From the NCBI RefSeq assembly GCF_014596475.1, contig NZ_MECJ01000028.1:496001-560000 (forward strand): a DNA stretch of 64,000 nucleotides. Direction: 5' to 3'. Each line of letters starts with the position of its first letter. The stretch's first letter is position 1. Below are positions 8,379-16,427 of the stretch, in pieces. A model generated the notes under the pieces. It was given only the letters and a program-made list of their open reading frames with translations, was not told where the DNA came from and searched no databases. Source of the stretch: Streptomyces sp. CBMA152. GTDB lineage: Bacteria; Actinomycetota; Actinomycetes; Streptomycetales; Streptomycetaceae. The translations under genes and the position numbers were made by a program.

Positions 8379-10081
8379 TGGCCACGCCTCCGCCGCCGGC
8401 GAACGGCGCCATCGACGTCAAGCCGATGGACCTGCACCGGGTCTCGGGCGGCGTCGCGAGCCAGCAGCCGATGTTCGACCGGGCCGCCAAGGACCTGCTG
8501 ACCGCCCTCCAGAAGTACCCCGATGCCGGTGGCTACGGAACCGCGTCCGAGGCGTTCGCCACGGCGTACGTCAAAGTGGGCAACCGGTTCCTGGAGGTGT
8601 GGGCCAAGTCCGTGGAGAGCGTGGGCGGCGTCGCCGTCGGCTTCACCACGACCGCCAACAACTACGCGAAGGCCGACGCCGCCGCCCACCCCGGCGGCCC
8701 GCCGGCGGTCACGCAGCCGCTGCCGCACGTCATCGACAAGGCACCGTCCTACGGCCACGTTCCCAATCTGAAGTGGGGTGACGACGACGGAGGCGACGAC
8801 TTCCTCCGTTCGCTCCTCGAACAGGTCCCGGGGCCGATCCGCGATGTGCTGCGCCCGGTCGTCAAGCACGCCTTCCGGATGGGGAAGGTCGCCGACGTCT
8901 ACCCCTTTCCGCAGCAGCACTATCTGAACTCGCTGTCCAAGTCCTGGATGTCGATGACCATGAGCCTCTCCATGACGGAGAGCGCGCTGACCGGTCTGGT
9001 GGGGTCCATCACCCAGCAGACCAACACCGAATGGCACGCCGCCATGCGGCAGTTCTGCAGCTCGCTGTGGGGCACCAAGGCGTGGGGCAAGTCCACGGCC
9101 GGATACGAGTGGAAGCACGACTCATCGGCGTCCCAGACCGCCACGCACCCGGTGATGACGGTGCTGTTCGACACCGCGCAGAAGGTCAGCGATCTGCTGT
9201 ACCACTTCGCGGAAGCCGCCGTGTACGTCAACCACGAAGTCCATGTGGTGTACATGAAGGCCGTGCACGACGCGCTCCCCAAGATCGACGTCAACTTCAA
9301 GGACGGGGTCGACGTCAAGGACGTCGTGGGTCTGTTCAAGGGGGTCGTGAAGGGGGTGGCGAAGGGGGCGGTCGAACTCGGCGAGGGCATCGTTCTGGAG
9401 ATCGACACGGACAAGCTGAACTCCATCGTCGACACCTACAACGGCAAGGTCAACGCGCTGACGCCGCAGCTCAACACGCTGATGGCGGCGCTGGACGAGG
9501 CATATCTGAGCGCGCCCACATTCCTCGCAGAGGAGGCCAGGGCGGAGGGGTTCGGCGCCCGGGCGCTGCAGTCCTTCAAGGACGAGCACCACTTCATGGT
9601 TCCCGGCGAGGATCCGAAGAACATCTACTACCCGATCGATCTGGCGAGCCAGGAGGGCATCCACGGCAGCCATCCCATCGACCGGCACGTCGGTATGACG
9701 GACGACCAGCTCGCCCAGCGGCTGCGCGACCAGACCAATGCCCCCGCCGCGTCCTCCTTCACGGACCTGGCGTCGGCGCAGAAATTCACCCAGGCCGCGC
9801 TCAACGACCACGACAACGCGATCCGGATCGACGAATGGCTGCAAGGGGTGGAGAAAAAGAAGAAGAACAACCCGAATTGGGATCCCAACAACTCCTCGAT
9901 CCAGCCGCAGATCAAGTTCACGTTCAACGAGGACACCGGATCCACCATTACCCGCGCCGACTATGATGCACACGGCATGGGCGCCACGGCCACCAAGACC
10001 AGATCGGTGCAGGTGGCGCTGAAGTACAAGGAGGGGATGGACCCGCCGTTCGTCGTCGTCACCTCCATGCCGATCCCCTAG
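8378..10081 (+). CDS. Type VII-associated polymorphic toxin, RNase A-like C-terminus
   Basis: This 567-residue protein has a helical N-terminal half of export type, a variable middle and a C-terminal domain at about 430-565. That domain matches the bacterial CdiA-CT RNase A-like family: HPIDRHVG (432-439), AQRLRD, ASSFTDLASAQKF (458-470), a spaced IDEWLQG, and VQVALKY leading to FVVVTSMP. In the characterised Yersinia kristensenii CdiA toxin, from memory, a His, an Arg, a Thr and a Tyr form the active site. Here His, Arg and Thr candidates are visible, but the Tyr position of the usual T-x-Y is Met (TSM). The likely role is a secreted RNA-degrading toxin against competitors. Confidence 0.8.
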   Translation: MATPPPPANGAIDVKPMDLHRVSGGVASQQPMFDRAAKDLLTALQKYPDAGGYGTASEAFATAYVKVGNRFLEVWAKSVESVGGVAVGFTTTANNYAKADAAAHPGGPPAVTQPLPHVIDKAPSYGHVPNLKWGDDDGGDDFLRSLLEQVPGPIRDVLRPVVKHAFRMGKVADVYPFPQQHYLNSLSKSWMSMTMSLSMTESALTGLVGSITQQTNTEWHAAMRQFCSSLWGTKAWGKSTAGYEWKHDSSASQTATHPVMTVLFDTAQKVSDLLYHFAEAAVYVNHEVHVVYMKAVHDALPKIDVNFKDGVDVKDVVGLFKGVVKGVAKGAVELGEGIVLEIDTDKLNSIVDTYNGKVNALTPQLNTLMAALDEAYLSAPTFLAEEARAEGFGARALQSFKDEHHFMVPGEDPKNIYYPIDLASQEGIHGSHPIDRHVGMTDDQLAQRLRDQTNAPAASSFTDLASAQKFTQAALNDHDNAIRIDEWLQGVEKKKKNNPNWDPNNSSIQPQIKFTFNEDTGSTITRADYDAHGMGATATKTRSVQVALKYKEGMDPPFVVVTSMPIP

Positions 10082-10100
10082 CAGCAAAGGCAGCAGTCAC

Positions 10101-10766
10101 GTGCAGTCGTACACGGCGGCCCTGTTCACCAGTGGCCCGGTGGCGCACCTCATCGATCTGGCCATCAGAGTGCAGACATCGCAGGGAGAGCTGTCCCTCG
10201 ACGACGAGATCCGGCGGTACATCCGGGTGACCGGCGCGTCGGACACGGCGAAATGGAGCTGCCCCGCCCGCACGGGGGCGGCCATGCTGGACGTCGCCGG
10301 AGAACTCCTCACCGAGAACTCGCCCGTGGCGATTCCCGATGAATTCCGGCAAAAGCTGGCGCAGGCGTCGGGAGACGAGGACGCCGCCGAATACCTGCAT
10401 ACGCTCGCGGGGATTGTTCGCATTCTCGACCGGGACCTGCCGCCCGACTACAGCGAGCTTCCCATGAACACCTGGGAAGCGGGGATGGGGTTCCCTCATC
10501 TCAGCGGGTTCACCGCTCATCTCACCGATGACGTCGAAGCCACTTCCCTGGCGGATTCCGTGAATTCGTATATCGCCGGGGAACACCCGTTCTGCACCGA
10601 AGTACTGCCCCGGACCGCCGCCGAGGCACACCGCGCCCTCGTCCTCTTCCCGGACGCGGACTCCTTGCGGACGAACCTGCTGCGCCCCATCCCATGGATC
10701 TCCGCGGACGCCCTGCGCGAACTGCTCCGGACCGTGGACGACCACATGCTGCGGGAACACTCGTGA
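10101..10766 (+). CDS. Unknown protein, candidate immunity protein
   Basis: I do not recognise this 221-residue protein. It starts at a GTG 19 bases after the toxin stop, lacks a signal peptide or membrane segment, and is acidic, as many cytoplasmic immunity proteins are. Conserved-looking stretches include SLDDEIRRYIRVTG and WISADALRELLRTVDDHM. Its position immediately 3' of the toxin makes it the first candidate for the cognate inhibitor, but the CdiI-like gene at 11756 competes for that role. Its last codon and stop overlap the GTG of the next gene (GTGA). Confidence 0.6.
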   Translation: MQSYTAALFTSGPVAHLIDLAIRVQTSQGELSLDDEIRRYIRVTGASDTAKWSCPARTGAAMLDVAGELLTENSPVAIPDEFRQKLAQASGDEDAAEYLHTLAGIVRILDRDLPPDYSELPMNTWEAGMGFPHLSGFTAHLTDDVEATSLADSVNSYIAGEHPFCTEVLPRTAAEAHRALVLFPDADSLRTNLLRPIPWISADALRELLRTVDDHMLREHS

Positions 10767-11357
10767 GCCGTGCAATGCCGACCCCCGATGCAGCCGCCTG
10801 GGCCGAGGCGCTCGCGATGTACCGGCAGCGGTACACCTATGCCCTGGTGGGGCCGCGCGTACAGGAGGACTGGGTGCGGGACGTCGCCGCCGTCATGCGG
10901 CGGGAGGCCGTGGATCCCCGGGGGTGGGACTGGGTCGACGTGGACGCGGACGACGAGGAGTGGGCGGCCGATCCGGCCTTCCCGTTCGTCGTGCCGCCCA
11001 CCGACCCCGAGGGCGCGGCGGTGTGGCGGGCCCGGCTGCGGGAGGTGCCCCGGCCGGCCGTGGAGCGGCTGCTGGTCCTTCTGGCCACCACCTGGCTGGA
11101 CGTCCCCAAGGAGCGCGGCAGCAACGACTTCGAGGCCCGTCGGCCGGACCTCGAACGCGCGGCCCGGGTGATCCTCTCCCGGTTCCCGGAAGACACCGCG
11201 TTCTACACGAACACCGGATACGAGAACCCCGACCACCCCGGACTTCTACGCCCCGGTCACCGGCTGCGACCCGCTCTCCCGGTACGACTGGGACCTCGGC
11301 CTCATCGCGGTCTCCCGCGCCGAGGTCGGCATCGTCTGGTCCTTCGACGCCACCTGA
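10763..11357 (+). pseudogene. Frameshifted unknown gene of the toxin locus
   Basis: Translation from the GTG at 10763 gives a coherent protein (AEALAMYRQRYTYALVGPRV through DTAFYTNTGYENPDHP). It then degenerates into Arg/Pro-rich text at about 11237-11240. One base over, the downstream frame reads well (PDFYAPVTGCDPLSRYDW, then GLIAVSRAEVGIVWSFDAT) and stops at 11355-11357. A single-base shift in the C-rich stretch near 11237 therefore breaks the gene, by real mutation, programmed shift or sequencing error. Without it the product would be about 197 residues. GTGA overlap couples it to the preceding gene; function is unknown and an immunity or accessory role is possible. Confidence 0.7.
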
Positions 11358-11403
11358 ACGGATTCCCCCGGAATGGGCCCCAACGAGACATGAGCAGCGA
11401 GGC

Positions 11404-11742
11404 ATGAGCAGCAGCGAAAGCGGTACGGAGAGCGGTCCGCCCGTACGGAACCGTTCCGCCACCTACCCCGACCGTGCGACCGCGCAGTGGGCCACCCAGC
11501 ATGTGGTGACCCACAACGAGCAGGTCATTCATCGGTGGCTCGGGCAGTCGACCCGGGAGCGGCTCACCGTGGAGGCCGCCTGGCCGTCGCGGGAGGAGCC
11601 GGTCGGGCGGGTGTTGTTGCAGGCCATGATGCTGGCCGGGCGCGGGGCCGTCGATGTGCGGGCCGCGCGGGTCGTGCTGAAGCGCAGCGACGCGAGCCCG
11701 CACGGCTTCACCGTGCACGCCACCTTCCCCGTCTACCTCTAG
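11404..11742 (+). CDS. Orphan truncated RNase A-like toxin module
   Basis: Residues 20-112 of this 112-residue protein follow the second half of the RNase A-like toxin pattern: SATYPDRATAQWATQHVV, an internal IHRWLG, GRVL, VRAARVVLKR and the closing FTVHATFP. The N-terminal segment with the catalytic His/Arg is absent. The C-terminal T-x-Y reads ATF, so catalysis is unlikely. No export domain is attached. It looks like a displaced toxin tip of the kind left by tip exchange, placed just before a CdiI-like gene, although retention as a decoy or regulator is possible. The ATG at 11404 has only a weak ribosome site. Confidence 0.6.
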   Translation: MSSSESGTESGPPVRNRSATYPDRATAQWATQHVVTHNEQVIHRWLGQSTRERLTVEAAWPSREEPVGRVLLQAMMLAGRGAVDVRAARVVLKRSDASPHGFTVHATFPVYL

Positions 11743-11755
11743 AGGCCAGCGTCCT

Positions 11756-12418
11756 ATGTCCCTCAAGCCGCTTGAACACGACCGTAAGTATGGGGAGTTG
11801 GATCAGGTTCTGCGGGCCTATCTCGGGCTTGCCGCCGATGACACTCCCGAGAAGCGCAGTGCCGCCCTGGACGCCTATCTGCGGCACACCTGGCACACCC
11901 GGCCCTGGGCGCTGGCCACCGCCGAGGCCCAGCTGCGGGAGTACGCGAAGAACCCGCCCGGGCGGCTCCGGCTGCGGCTCGGGGAGTTCTATCCCGTGCC
12001 CGACGTGGGGCTCGCCGAGTCCGCGATCCAGGAGTGGCTCGTCACGCTGGCCGACCATATTCGGCACAGCGTCGAGGAAGGTGAGGTGCCGCCGCCCGGC
12101 TCGCCCGGTACTCACTGGGAGTGGCACGCCCGCTTTCCCGAGCTCGGGCAGCTGCTCGGCGGGTGGTTCTCGCAGGACATGCCGGATGAGTTCGACGACC
12201 ATGACGCCGCCGTCGACGACTACCTGGGCAGCACCGCGCCCGATCTGATCGCCCGGCTCACCGGGGAAGTCCATGAACTTCTCGGGCTCGGGCTCGACGA
12301 GTCCGGGTACGCCGACGCGCTCGCCGAGCTCGGCATGGAGGTCGACCCGCCCGCCCCGTACGGCCCCGGCGCCTGGCTCACCGCCGTGGCCGAGCGGCTG
12401 GTCACGCGAGGTCGGTGA
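11756..12418 (+). CDS. CdiI-like contact-dependent inhibition immunity protein
   Basis: In this 220-residue cytoplasmic protein the C-terminal half (FPELGQLLGGWFSQDMPDEF, AAVDDYLGS, YADALAELGMEVDPPAPYG) fits the CdiI-type immunity family commonly found beside RNase A-like toxins. The N-terminal half (YGELDQVLRAYLGLAADDTP, then PWALATAEAQLREY) may be a second related domain. It begins 13 bases after the orphan toxin module and is the last plus-strand gene of the locus, overlapping a convergent gene by 17 bases. It could protect against the module at 11404, against the full toxin at 8378, or both. Confidence 0.72.
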   Translation: MSLKPLEHDRKYGELDQVLRAYLGLAADDTPEKRSAALDAYLRHTWHTRPWALATAEAQLREYAKNPPGRLRLRLGEFYPVPDVGLAESAIQEWLVTLADHIRHSVEEGEVPPPGSPGTHWEWHARFPELGQLLGGWFSQDMPDEFDDHDAAVDDYLGSTAPDLIARLTGEVHELLGLGLDESGYADALAELGMEVDPPAPYGPGAWLTAVAERLVTRGR

Positions 12419-12767
12419 GCTCCTCCGCGTACACCTGGGACAGCGGCTGGGGACCCACGTACTGCTGGCAGTTGCACTGACCGGACTCGAAGCGGACCGG
12501 CTTCTTGGACTCGTCCCAGGCGACCGGCACCTCGACCCGCTCGTGGCACTTGCCCTGCTTGTCGTGCTTGGCGAGGTGGTGGGTGCAGCCGCAGACCGGC
12601 TCGGGGGGCCGGTTCGCGGCCTCCACGGCGAGCCGCTCGTGCTTGGCCGCCTCAAGGCGTTCCATCGTGCGCTCGTGGCGGGTGCGCAGCGCGGTGCGCG
12701 CGGTGTCGGCCGCCCAGCCGAAGCCACCCATCCAGAAGACGATGAGGACCCACCAATACCATTCCAT
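12402..12767 (-). CDS. Small membrane protein with cysteine-rich cytoplasmic tail
   Basis: This 121-residue protein has one N-terminal membrane segment (WYWWVLIVFWMGGFGW), a charged helix (HERTMERLEAAKHERLA) and a Cys/His cluster (CGCTHHLAKHDKQGKC, then CNC) that could bind zinc. I chose the ATG at 12767 for its AGAGG site and because the membrane segment follows directly. I do not know the family. The 3' end overlaps the convergent CdiI-like gene. Confidence 0.7.
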   Translation of the reverse strand: MEWYWWVLIVFWMGGFGWAADTARTALRTRHERTMERLEAAKHERLAVEAANRPPEPVCGCTHHLAKHDKQGKCHERVEVPVAWDESKKPVRFESGQCNCQQYVGPQPLSQVYAEELTDLA

Positions 12768-12817
12768 TTGCTGCCTCTTCCCCGTGAAACGCGCGTCCGT
12801 ACGTTCCGTACGCGCGT

Positions 12818-13444
12818 TCAGGATAGGTGCGCCGGCGCCAGGAACCGAAGGGCCCAGCGGCGGTGCTTCAGGGCCTTCGCCACCGCGATCAGACCCATGA
12901 GCCAGCAGACAAGACCCAGGCCCATCCCGAGGACCACCATCCCGTAGGTGTCGGCGCCGGGCCGGGCGCTCGCCGGGACCGCCACGCACACGTACAGCCC
13001 CAGCGCGCACATCAGGCCGCCGGGCAGCAGCCAGCCGAGGACCGGGCCGCCCGCGCGCAGCGCGGCGTCCGCCGGGTGGCGGTCCAACTCGGCCCACTGG
13101 GCGAACAGTTCCCGGATCCGCGCGTCCTTGCGCACGCCCGCCGCTATCGCGATCGACGTCGGTACGAGCGTGGCCACCCCGATCACCAGGCAGACGAAGC
13201 CGAACAGCAGCGACAGCGCGTCCAGCGCCTCGGTGAACGCCATCACCGCCGTCCCCGTGAACGCCCAGCCGGTCGCGAGCAGCACCGCCCAGCCCCAGTG
13301 CGCCGCGATCCGCCCGGGGCCGAGGAGGCGGCCGAGGAGGTCGTTCAGGACGCCCGCCCGGTCGGCCAGGAGCGCGTCACGGTCGGGCCAGGCACGGATC
13401 TGCGCAGGTGGCGGCGGGGGTGGCAGGGGCGTGCGCGGTGACAT
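12818..13444 (-). CDS. Multi-pass membrane protein of unknown function
   Basis: This 208-residue protein has a proline-rich N-terminus (PLPPPPPPAQIRAWPDRD) and about four hydrophobic segments (HWGWAVLLATGWAFTG, LSLLFGFVCLVIGVATLV, WLLPGGLMCALGLYVCVA, GMVVLGMGLGLVCWLMGL). No family motif is evident. The ATG at 13444 is the best start, though its ribosome site is poor. It lies 50 bases upstream of the Cys-rich membrane protein gene and may be co-transcribed with it. The divergent spacer to 13601 contains an inverted repeat that could affect both directions. Confidence 0.65.
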   Translation of the reverse strand: MSPRTPLPPPPPPAQIRAWPDRDALLADRAGVLNDLLGRLLGPGRIAAHWGWAVLLATGWAFTGTAVMAFTEALDALSLLFGFVCLVIGVATLVPTSIAIAAGVRKDARIRELFAQWAELDRHPADAALRAGGPVLGWLLPGGLMCALGLYVCVAVPASARPGADTYGMVVLGMGLGLVCWLMGLIAVAKALKHRRWALRFLAPAHLS

Positions 13445-13495
13445 GTGCACGAGATTACCGGCGGTCGGAGGCCCCGCTGAGCCCCCTCTCCTACG

Positions 13496-13525
13496 CACTA
13501 ATGGGTAAGTACGCACTTATTAGTG
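13496..13525. promoter_or_regulatory. Inverted repeat, likely repressor operator
   Basis: CACTAAT (13496-13502) and ATTAGTG (13519-13525) are perfect inverted arms with centres 23 bases apart. TACGCACT is also repeated directly. The AT-rich element lies about 75-105 bases before the imine-reductase-like gene, where a MarR- or HxlR-type regulator might bind. No regulator gene is adjacent. Confidence 0.55.
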
Positions 13526-13600
13526 GGTACTTGTCGGGCCACGCGACCCGGCCGAGACTCGAAGCAGATCAACAACGCGCCCGAAAAAGGAGAGTTCGCG

Positions 13601-14464
13601 ATGAGTTCGGTATCGGTCGTCGGCCTGGGGGCCATGGGGAGCGCCCTGGCGCAGGCCCTGCTCACGGCGGGGCACGACACCACGGTCTGGAACCGCACAC
13701 CCGCGAAGGCGGACCCGCTCGTGGAGCGCGGCGCCCGACGGGCCGCCACCGTCGCGGCGGCCGCCGAGGCGAGCGATGTGGTCATCTTCTGCCTGCTCGG
13801 ATACGCCGATGTGCACGCGCTGGTCGACGCCGACGGTGCCGCGCTGCGCGGCCGGGTCGTCGTCAACCTCACCAACGGCTCCCCGGCACAGGCCCGTGAA
13901 CTGGCCGACAAGGTACGGGCGCTGGGCGCCGACTACCTCGACGGCGGCATCATGGCCGTCCCCGCGATGATCGGCCGCCCCGAGGCCATGGTGCTGTACA
14001 GCGGTTCGACGATCGCCTTCGAGGGGCACCGCGAGACGCTGAAGGTCTTCGGCCGCGCGGTCTATCTCGGCGACGACGCGGGCCAGGCACCGCTGAACGA
14101 TCTGGCGCTGCTGACCGGCATGTACGGGATGTTCGCCGGGTTCCTCCAGTCGGTGGCGCTGGTGCGCTCGGCGGGCGGGGACGTGGAGGAGTTCGCGACC
14201 GGGCTGCTCGTTCCCTGGCTGCAGGCCATGTCGGGCAGTCTGCCCGCGATGGCCGCGCAGGCGGCCAAGGGCGAGTACGCGACGACGGGGTCCAACCTCG
14301 CCATGCAGGTCGTGGCGCACGACGCGCTCGTCGACCTCCTCCGCGCCCAGGGCATCGGCGCCGACCTCCTCGACCCGCTCTTCGACCTGATGCGGCGGCG
14401 TGTGGCGGACGGGCACGGGGACGAGGACGTCGCGAGCGTGGTGGAGCTGCTGCACGAGCGGTGA
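13601..14464 (+). CDS. NAD(P)-binding imine reductase / 6PGDH-family oxidoreductase
   Basis: This 287-residue protein has an N-terminal Rossmann domain (SVVGLGAMGSALAQALL) with an NADP-type Asn-Arg turn (TVWNRTPAKADPL), and a helical C-terminal half typical of beta-hydroxyacid dehydrogenase relatives. DYLDGGIMAVPAMIG and the absence of the HIBADH catalytic Lys context fit the imine reductase-like branch. The physiological substrate is unknown. A strong AAGGAGAG site precedes the ATG, and an inverted repeat upstream suggests ligand-controlled expression. It is monocistronic and convergent with the VOC gene. Confidence 0.78.
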   Translation: MSSVSVVGLGAMGSALAQALLTAGHDTTVWNRTPAKADPLVERGARRAATVAAAAEASDVVIFCLLGYADVHALVDADGAALRGRVVVNLTNGSPAQARELADKVRALGADYLDGGIMAVPAMIGRPEAMVLYSGSTIAFEGHRETLKVFGRAVYLGDDAGQAPLNDLALLTGMYGMFAGFLQSVALVRSAGGDVEEFATGLLVPWLQAMSGSLPAMAAQAAKGEYATTGSNLAMQVVAHDALVDLLRAQGIGADLLDPLFDLMRRRVADGHGDEDVASVVELLHER

Positions 14465-14521
14465 CGGCGCCGGTCCGCGTGGCCGGGCCACCCCCGTAAA
14501 GGCCCGGCCGCCGACCCCCGT

Positions 14522-15010
14522 TCACTTCCCCTCGTACGCCTCCCGCAGCCCCGCCACGTCCAGCTTCCCCATGCCCATCATGGCCTTCACCGCGCGGTCC
14601 ACGCCCGCCGGGTCGCCGCCGCCGAGGATCTCCTGCATCTGGCGCGGGACGATCTGCCAGGACAGCCCGTACTTGTCCTTGAGCCAGCCGCACGGGCCCT
14701 CCTCGCCGCCGTCGGCGGTGAGCTTGGCCCACAGGTCGTCGACCTCGTCCTGGTCCTCGCAGGTCACGGCGAGCGAGATGGACTCGTTGAAGCTCCAGTT
14801 CTGCGGGCCGCCGTTGAGGGCGGTGTACTGCTGACCGGCGAGTTCGAAGGTGATCGTCATGACGGAGCCGGTCTTGCCGGGCGCCGAGTCCGTGTACCGC
14901 GTGCTGTCGACGATCCGCGAGTCGCCGCCGAAGACGGAGACGTAGTAGTTCGCGGCCTCCTCGGCCTGGTCGTCGAACCAGAGGAACGTCTGGATCTTCT
15001 GTGCGGGCAT
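14522..15010 (-). CDS. VOC family protein (PhnB-like)
   Basis: This is a 162-residue glyoxalase/dioxygenase-fold protein of the PhnB-like branch: KIQTFLWFDDQAEEAANYYV, then TFELAGQQYTALNGGP, and DKYGLSWQIVPRQMQEIL. Such proteins are usually dimers of beta-alpha-beta-beta-beta repeats, and in actinobacteria they often sit beside ECF sigma genes with YCII partners, as here. The ATG at 15010 has a GGGAGG site. The gene follows the sigma-factor gene by 99 bases and may be in its regulon. Any enzymatic activity is unknown. Confidence 0.82.
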   Translation of the reverse strand: MPAQKIQTFLWFDDQAEEAANYYVSVFGGDSRIVDSTRYTDSAPGKTGSVMTITFELAGQQYTALNGGPQNWSFNESISLAVTCEDQDEVDDLWAKLTADGGEEGPCGWLKDKYGLSWQIVPRQMQEILGGGDPAGVDRAVKAMMGMGKLDVAGLREAYEGK

Positions 15011-15109
15011 GGGTGCTGCCTCCCGATCGGCCGGGCCGTCCGGCGGATGCCGGCGGCTTTCGAAAGGTAGACCGGGCCCGCCCGGGAAACTCATCGCTCC
15101 CGCGCACTC

Positions 15110-16372
15110 TCAGCGGCCCGCCGCCCGCCCCCGCAGCAGCTCCCGCTCCCGCTCGTTGCGCGTCAGCTCCGCCGCCCGGGCGAACTCCGCACGGGCCTCC
15201 GCGTGTCGGCCGAGCCGTTCCAGCAGGTCGCCCCGGACGCTGGGCAGCAGGTGGTACGCGTGCAGGGCCGGGTCGGCGGCCAGGGCGTCGACGATCGCCA
15301 GGGCCGCCCCGGGCCCCTCGGCCATCGAGACCGCGACCGCCCGGTTCAGCTCCACCACCGGCGACGGGGCAATGGCTGCGAGCCGCCGGTACAGCGCGGC
15401 GATCGCCGCCCAGTCGGTGTCCTCGTACGTCGGGGCCTGCGCATGGCAGGCGGCGATGGCGGCCTGGAGCGCGTACGGGCCGGGCGCGCCGCCAAGTTCG
15501 CCCGCGCGGGTCAGCGCCGCGAAGCCGCGCCGGATCAGCAGCCGGTTCCAGCGCGAACGGTTCTGGTCGGCGAGCAGCACCGGCGCCCCCGAGGCGTCCG
15601 TACGGGCGGCGGTGCGCGACGCCTGGATCTCCAACAGGGCCGCCAGCCCGTGCACTTCGGGCTCCTTCGGCATCAGCGCCGAAAGCACCCGGGCCAGCCG
15701 CAGCGCGTCCTCGCACAGGGCGGGCCGCACCAGGTCGTCCCCGGCGGTCGCCGCGTACCCCTCGTTGAAGACGAGGTAGATGACCTCCAGGACGGATTCG
15801 AGGCGCGCCGCGCGCTCCGGCCCGTACGGCACCTCGAAGGGCACTCCCGCCTTGGCGAGGGTCCGCTTGGCGCGCGAGATGCGCTGGGCGACGGTCGCCT
15901 CCTGGGCCAGGAACGCGCGCGCGATCTCGTCCGTCGTCAGCCCGCCGAGCAGCCGCAGCGTCAGGGCGATGCGGGCCTCGGTGGAGAGCACCGGGTGGCA
16001 GGCGGTGAAGATCAGCCGGAGCAGGTCGTCGTCGATGGCGTCGCCGTCACCGGCATCCTCGATGTCCGGGTCCCAGGCGGCCTCGTCGAGGTCGCGGCCG
16101 AGTTCGGCGAGCTTGCGCGCGTACGTCTCGCGGCGGCGCACCAGGTCGACGGCCCGGTGCCTGGCGGTGGCCGTGAGCCAGGCACCCGGATTGTCCGGGA
16201 CCCCGGTCTCGGGCCACCGCTCCAGCGCGGCGACCAGCGCGTCCTGCGCCAGCTCCTCGGCGATCCCGACATCCCGTACGACCCGGGCGACGGCGGCGAT
16301 GACGCGCGCGGACTCGATCCGGAAGACGGCCTCGATGGCCCGGGCGGCGTCCTGTTCGGTGCTCACGGGCAT
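15110..16372 (-). CDS. ECF RNA polymerase sigma factor, ECF42-type
   Basis: This 420-residue protein is a sigma-70 family member with region 2 (VAGIAEELAQDALVAAL-like, read here as DVGIAEELAQDALVAALERW), NPGAWLTATARHRAVDLVRR, and region 4 (LRLLGGLTTDEIARAFLAQE). A long C-terminal extension of about 200 residues contains TPR-like helices. That architecture with a neighbouring DGPF (YCII) gene is the hallmark of group ECF42, which has no classical anti-sigma factor; the extension is thought to be needed for activity. It lies 55 bases after the YCII gene, downstream of a matching promoter, and is probably autoregulated. Confidence 0.88.
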   Translation of the reverse strand: MPVSTEQDAARAIEAVFRIESARVIAAVARVVRDVGIAEELAQDALVAALERWPETGVPDNPGAWLTATARHRAVDLVRRRETYARKLAELGRDLDEAAWDPDIEDAGDGDAIDDDLLRLIFTACHPVLSTEARIALTLRLLGGLTTDEIARAFLAQEATVAQRISRAKRTLAKAGVPFEVPYGPERAARLESVLEVIYLVFNEGYAATAGDDLVRPALCEDALRLARVLSALMPKEPEVHGLAALLEIQASRTAARTDASGAPVLLADQNRSRWNRLLIRRGFAALTRAGELGGAPGPYALQAAIAACHAQAPTYEDTDWAAIAALYRRLAAIAPSPVVELNRAVAVSMAEGPGAALAIVDALAADPALHAYHLLPSVRGDLLERLGRHAEARAEFARAAELTRNERERELLRGRAAGR

Positions 16373-16427
16373 TCATGAGAGCACCGGCGCGGCCCGGCGG
16401 CAATCGGCGTACGGGAAGCCCGTCGGC

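Noticed and set aside
15203..16378. Plus-strand open frame opposite the sigma factor
   Set aside because: It is antisense to a clear ECF sigma gene and has no coding features of its own.
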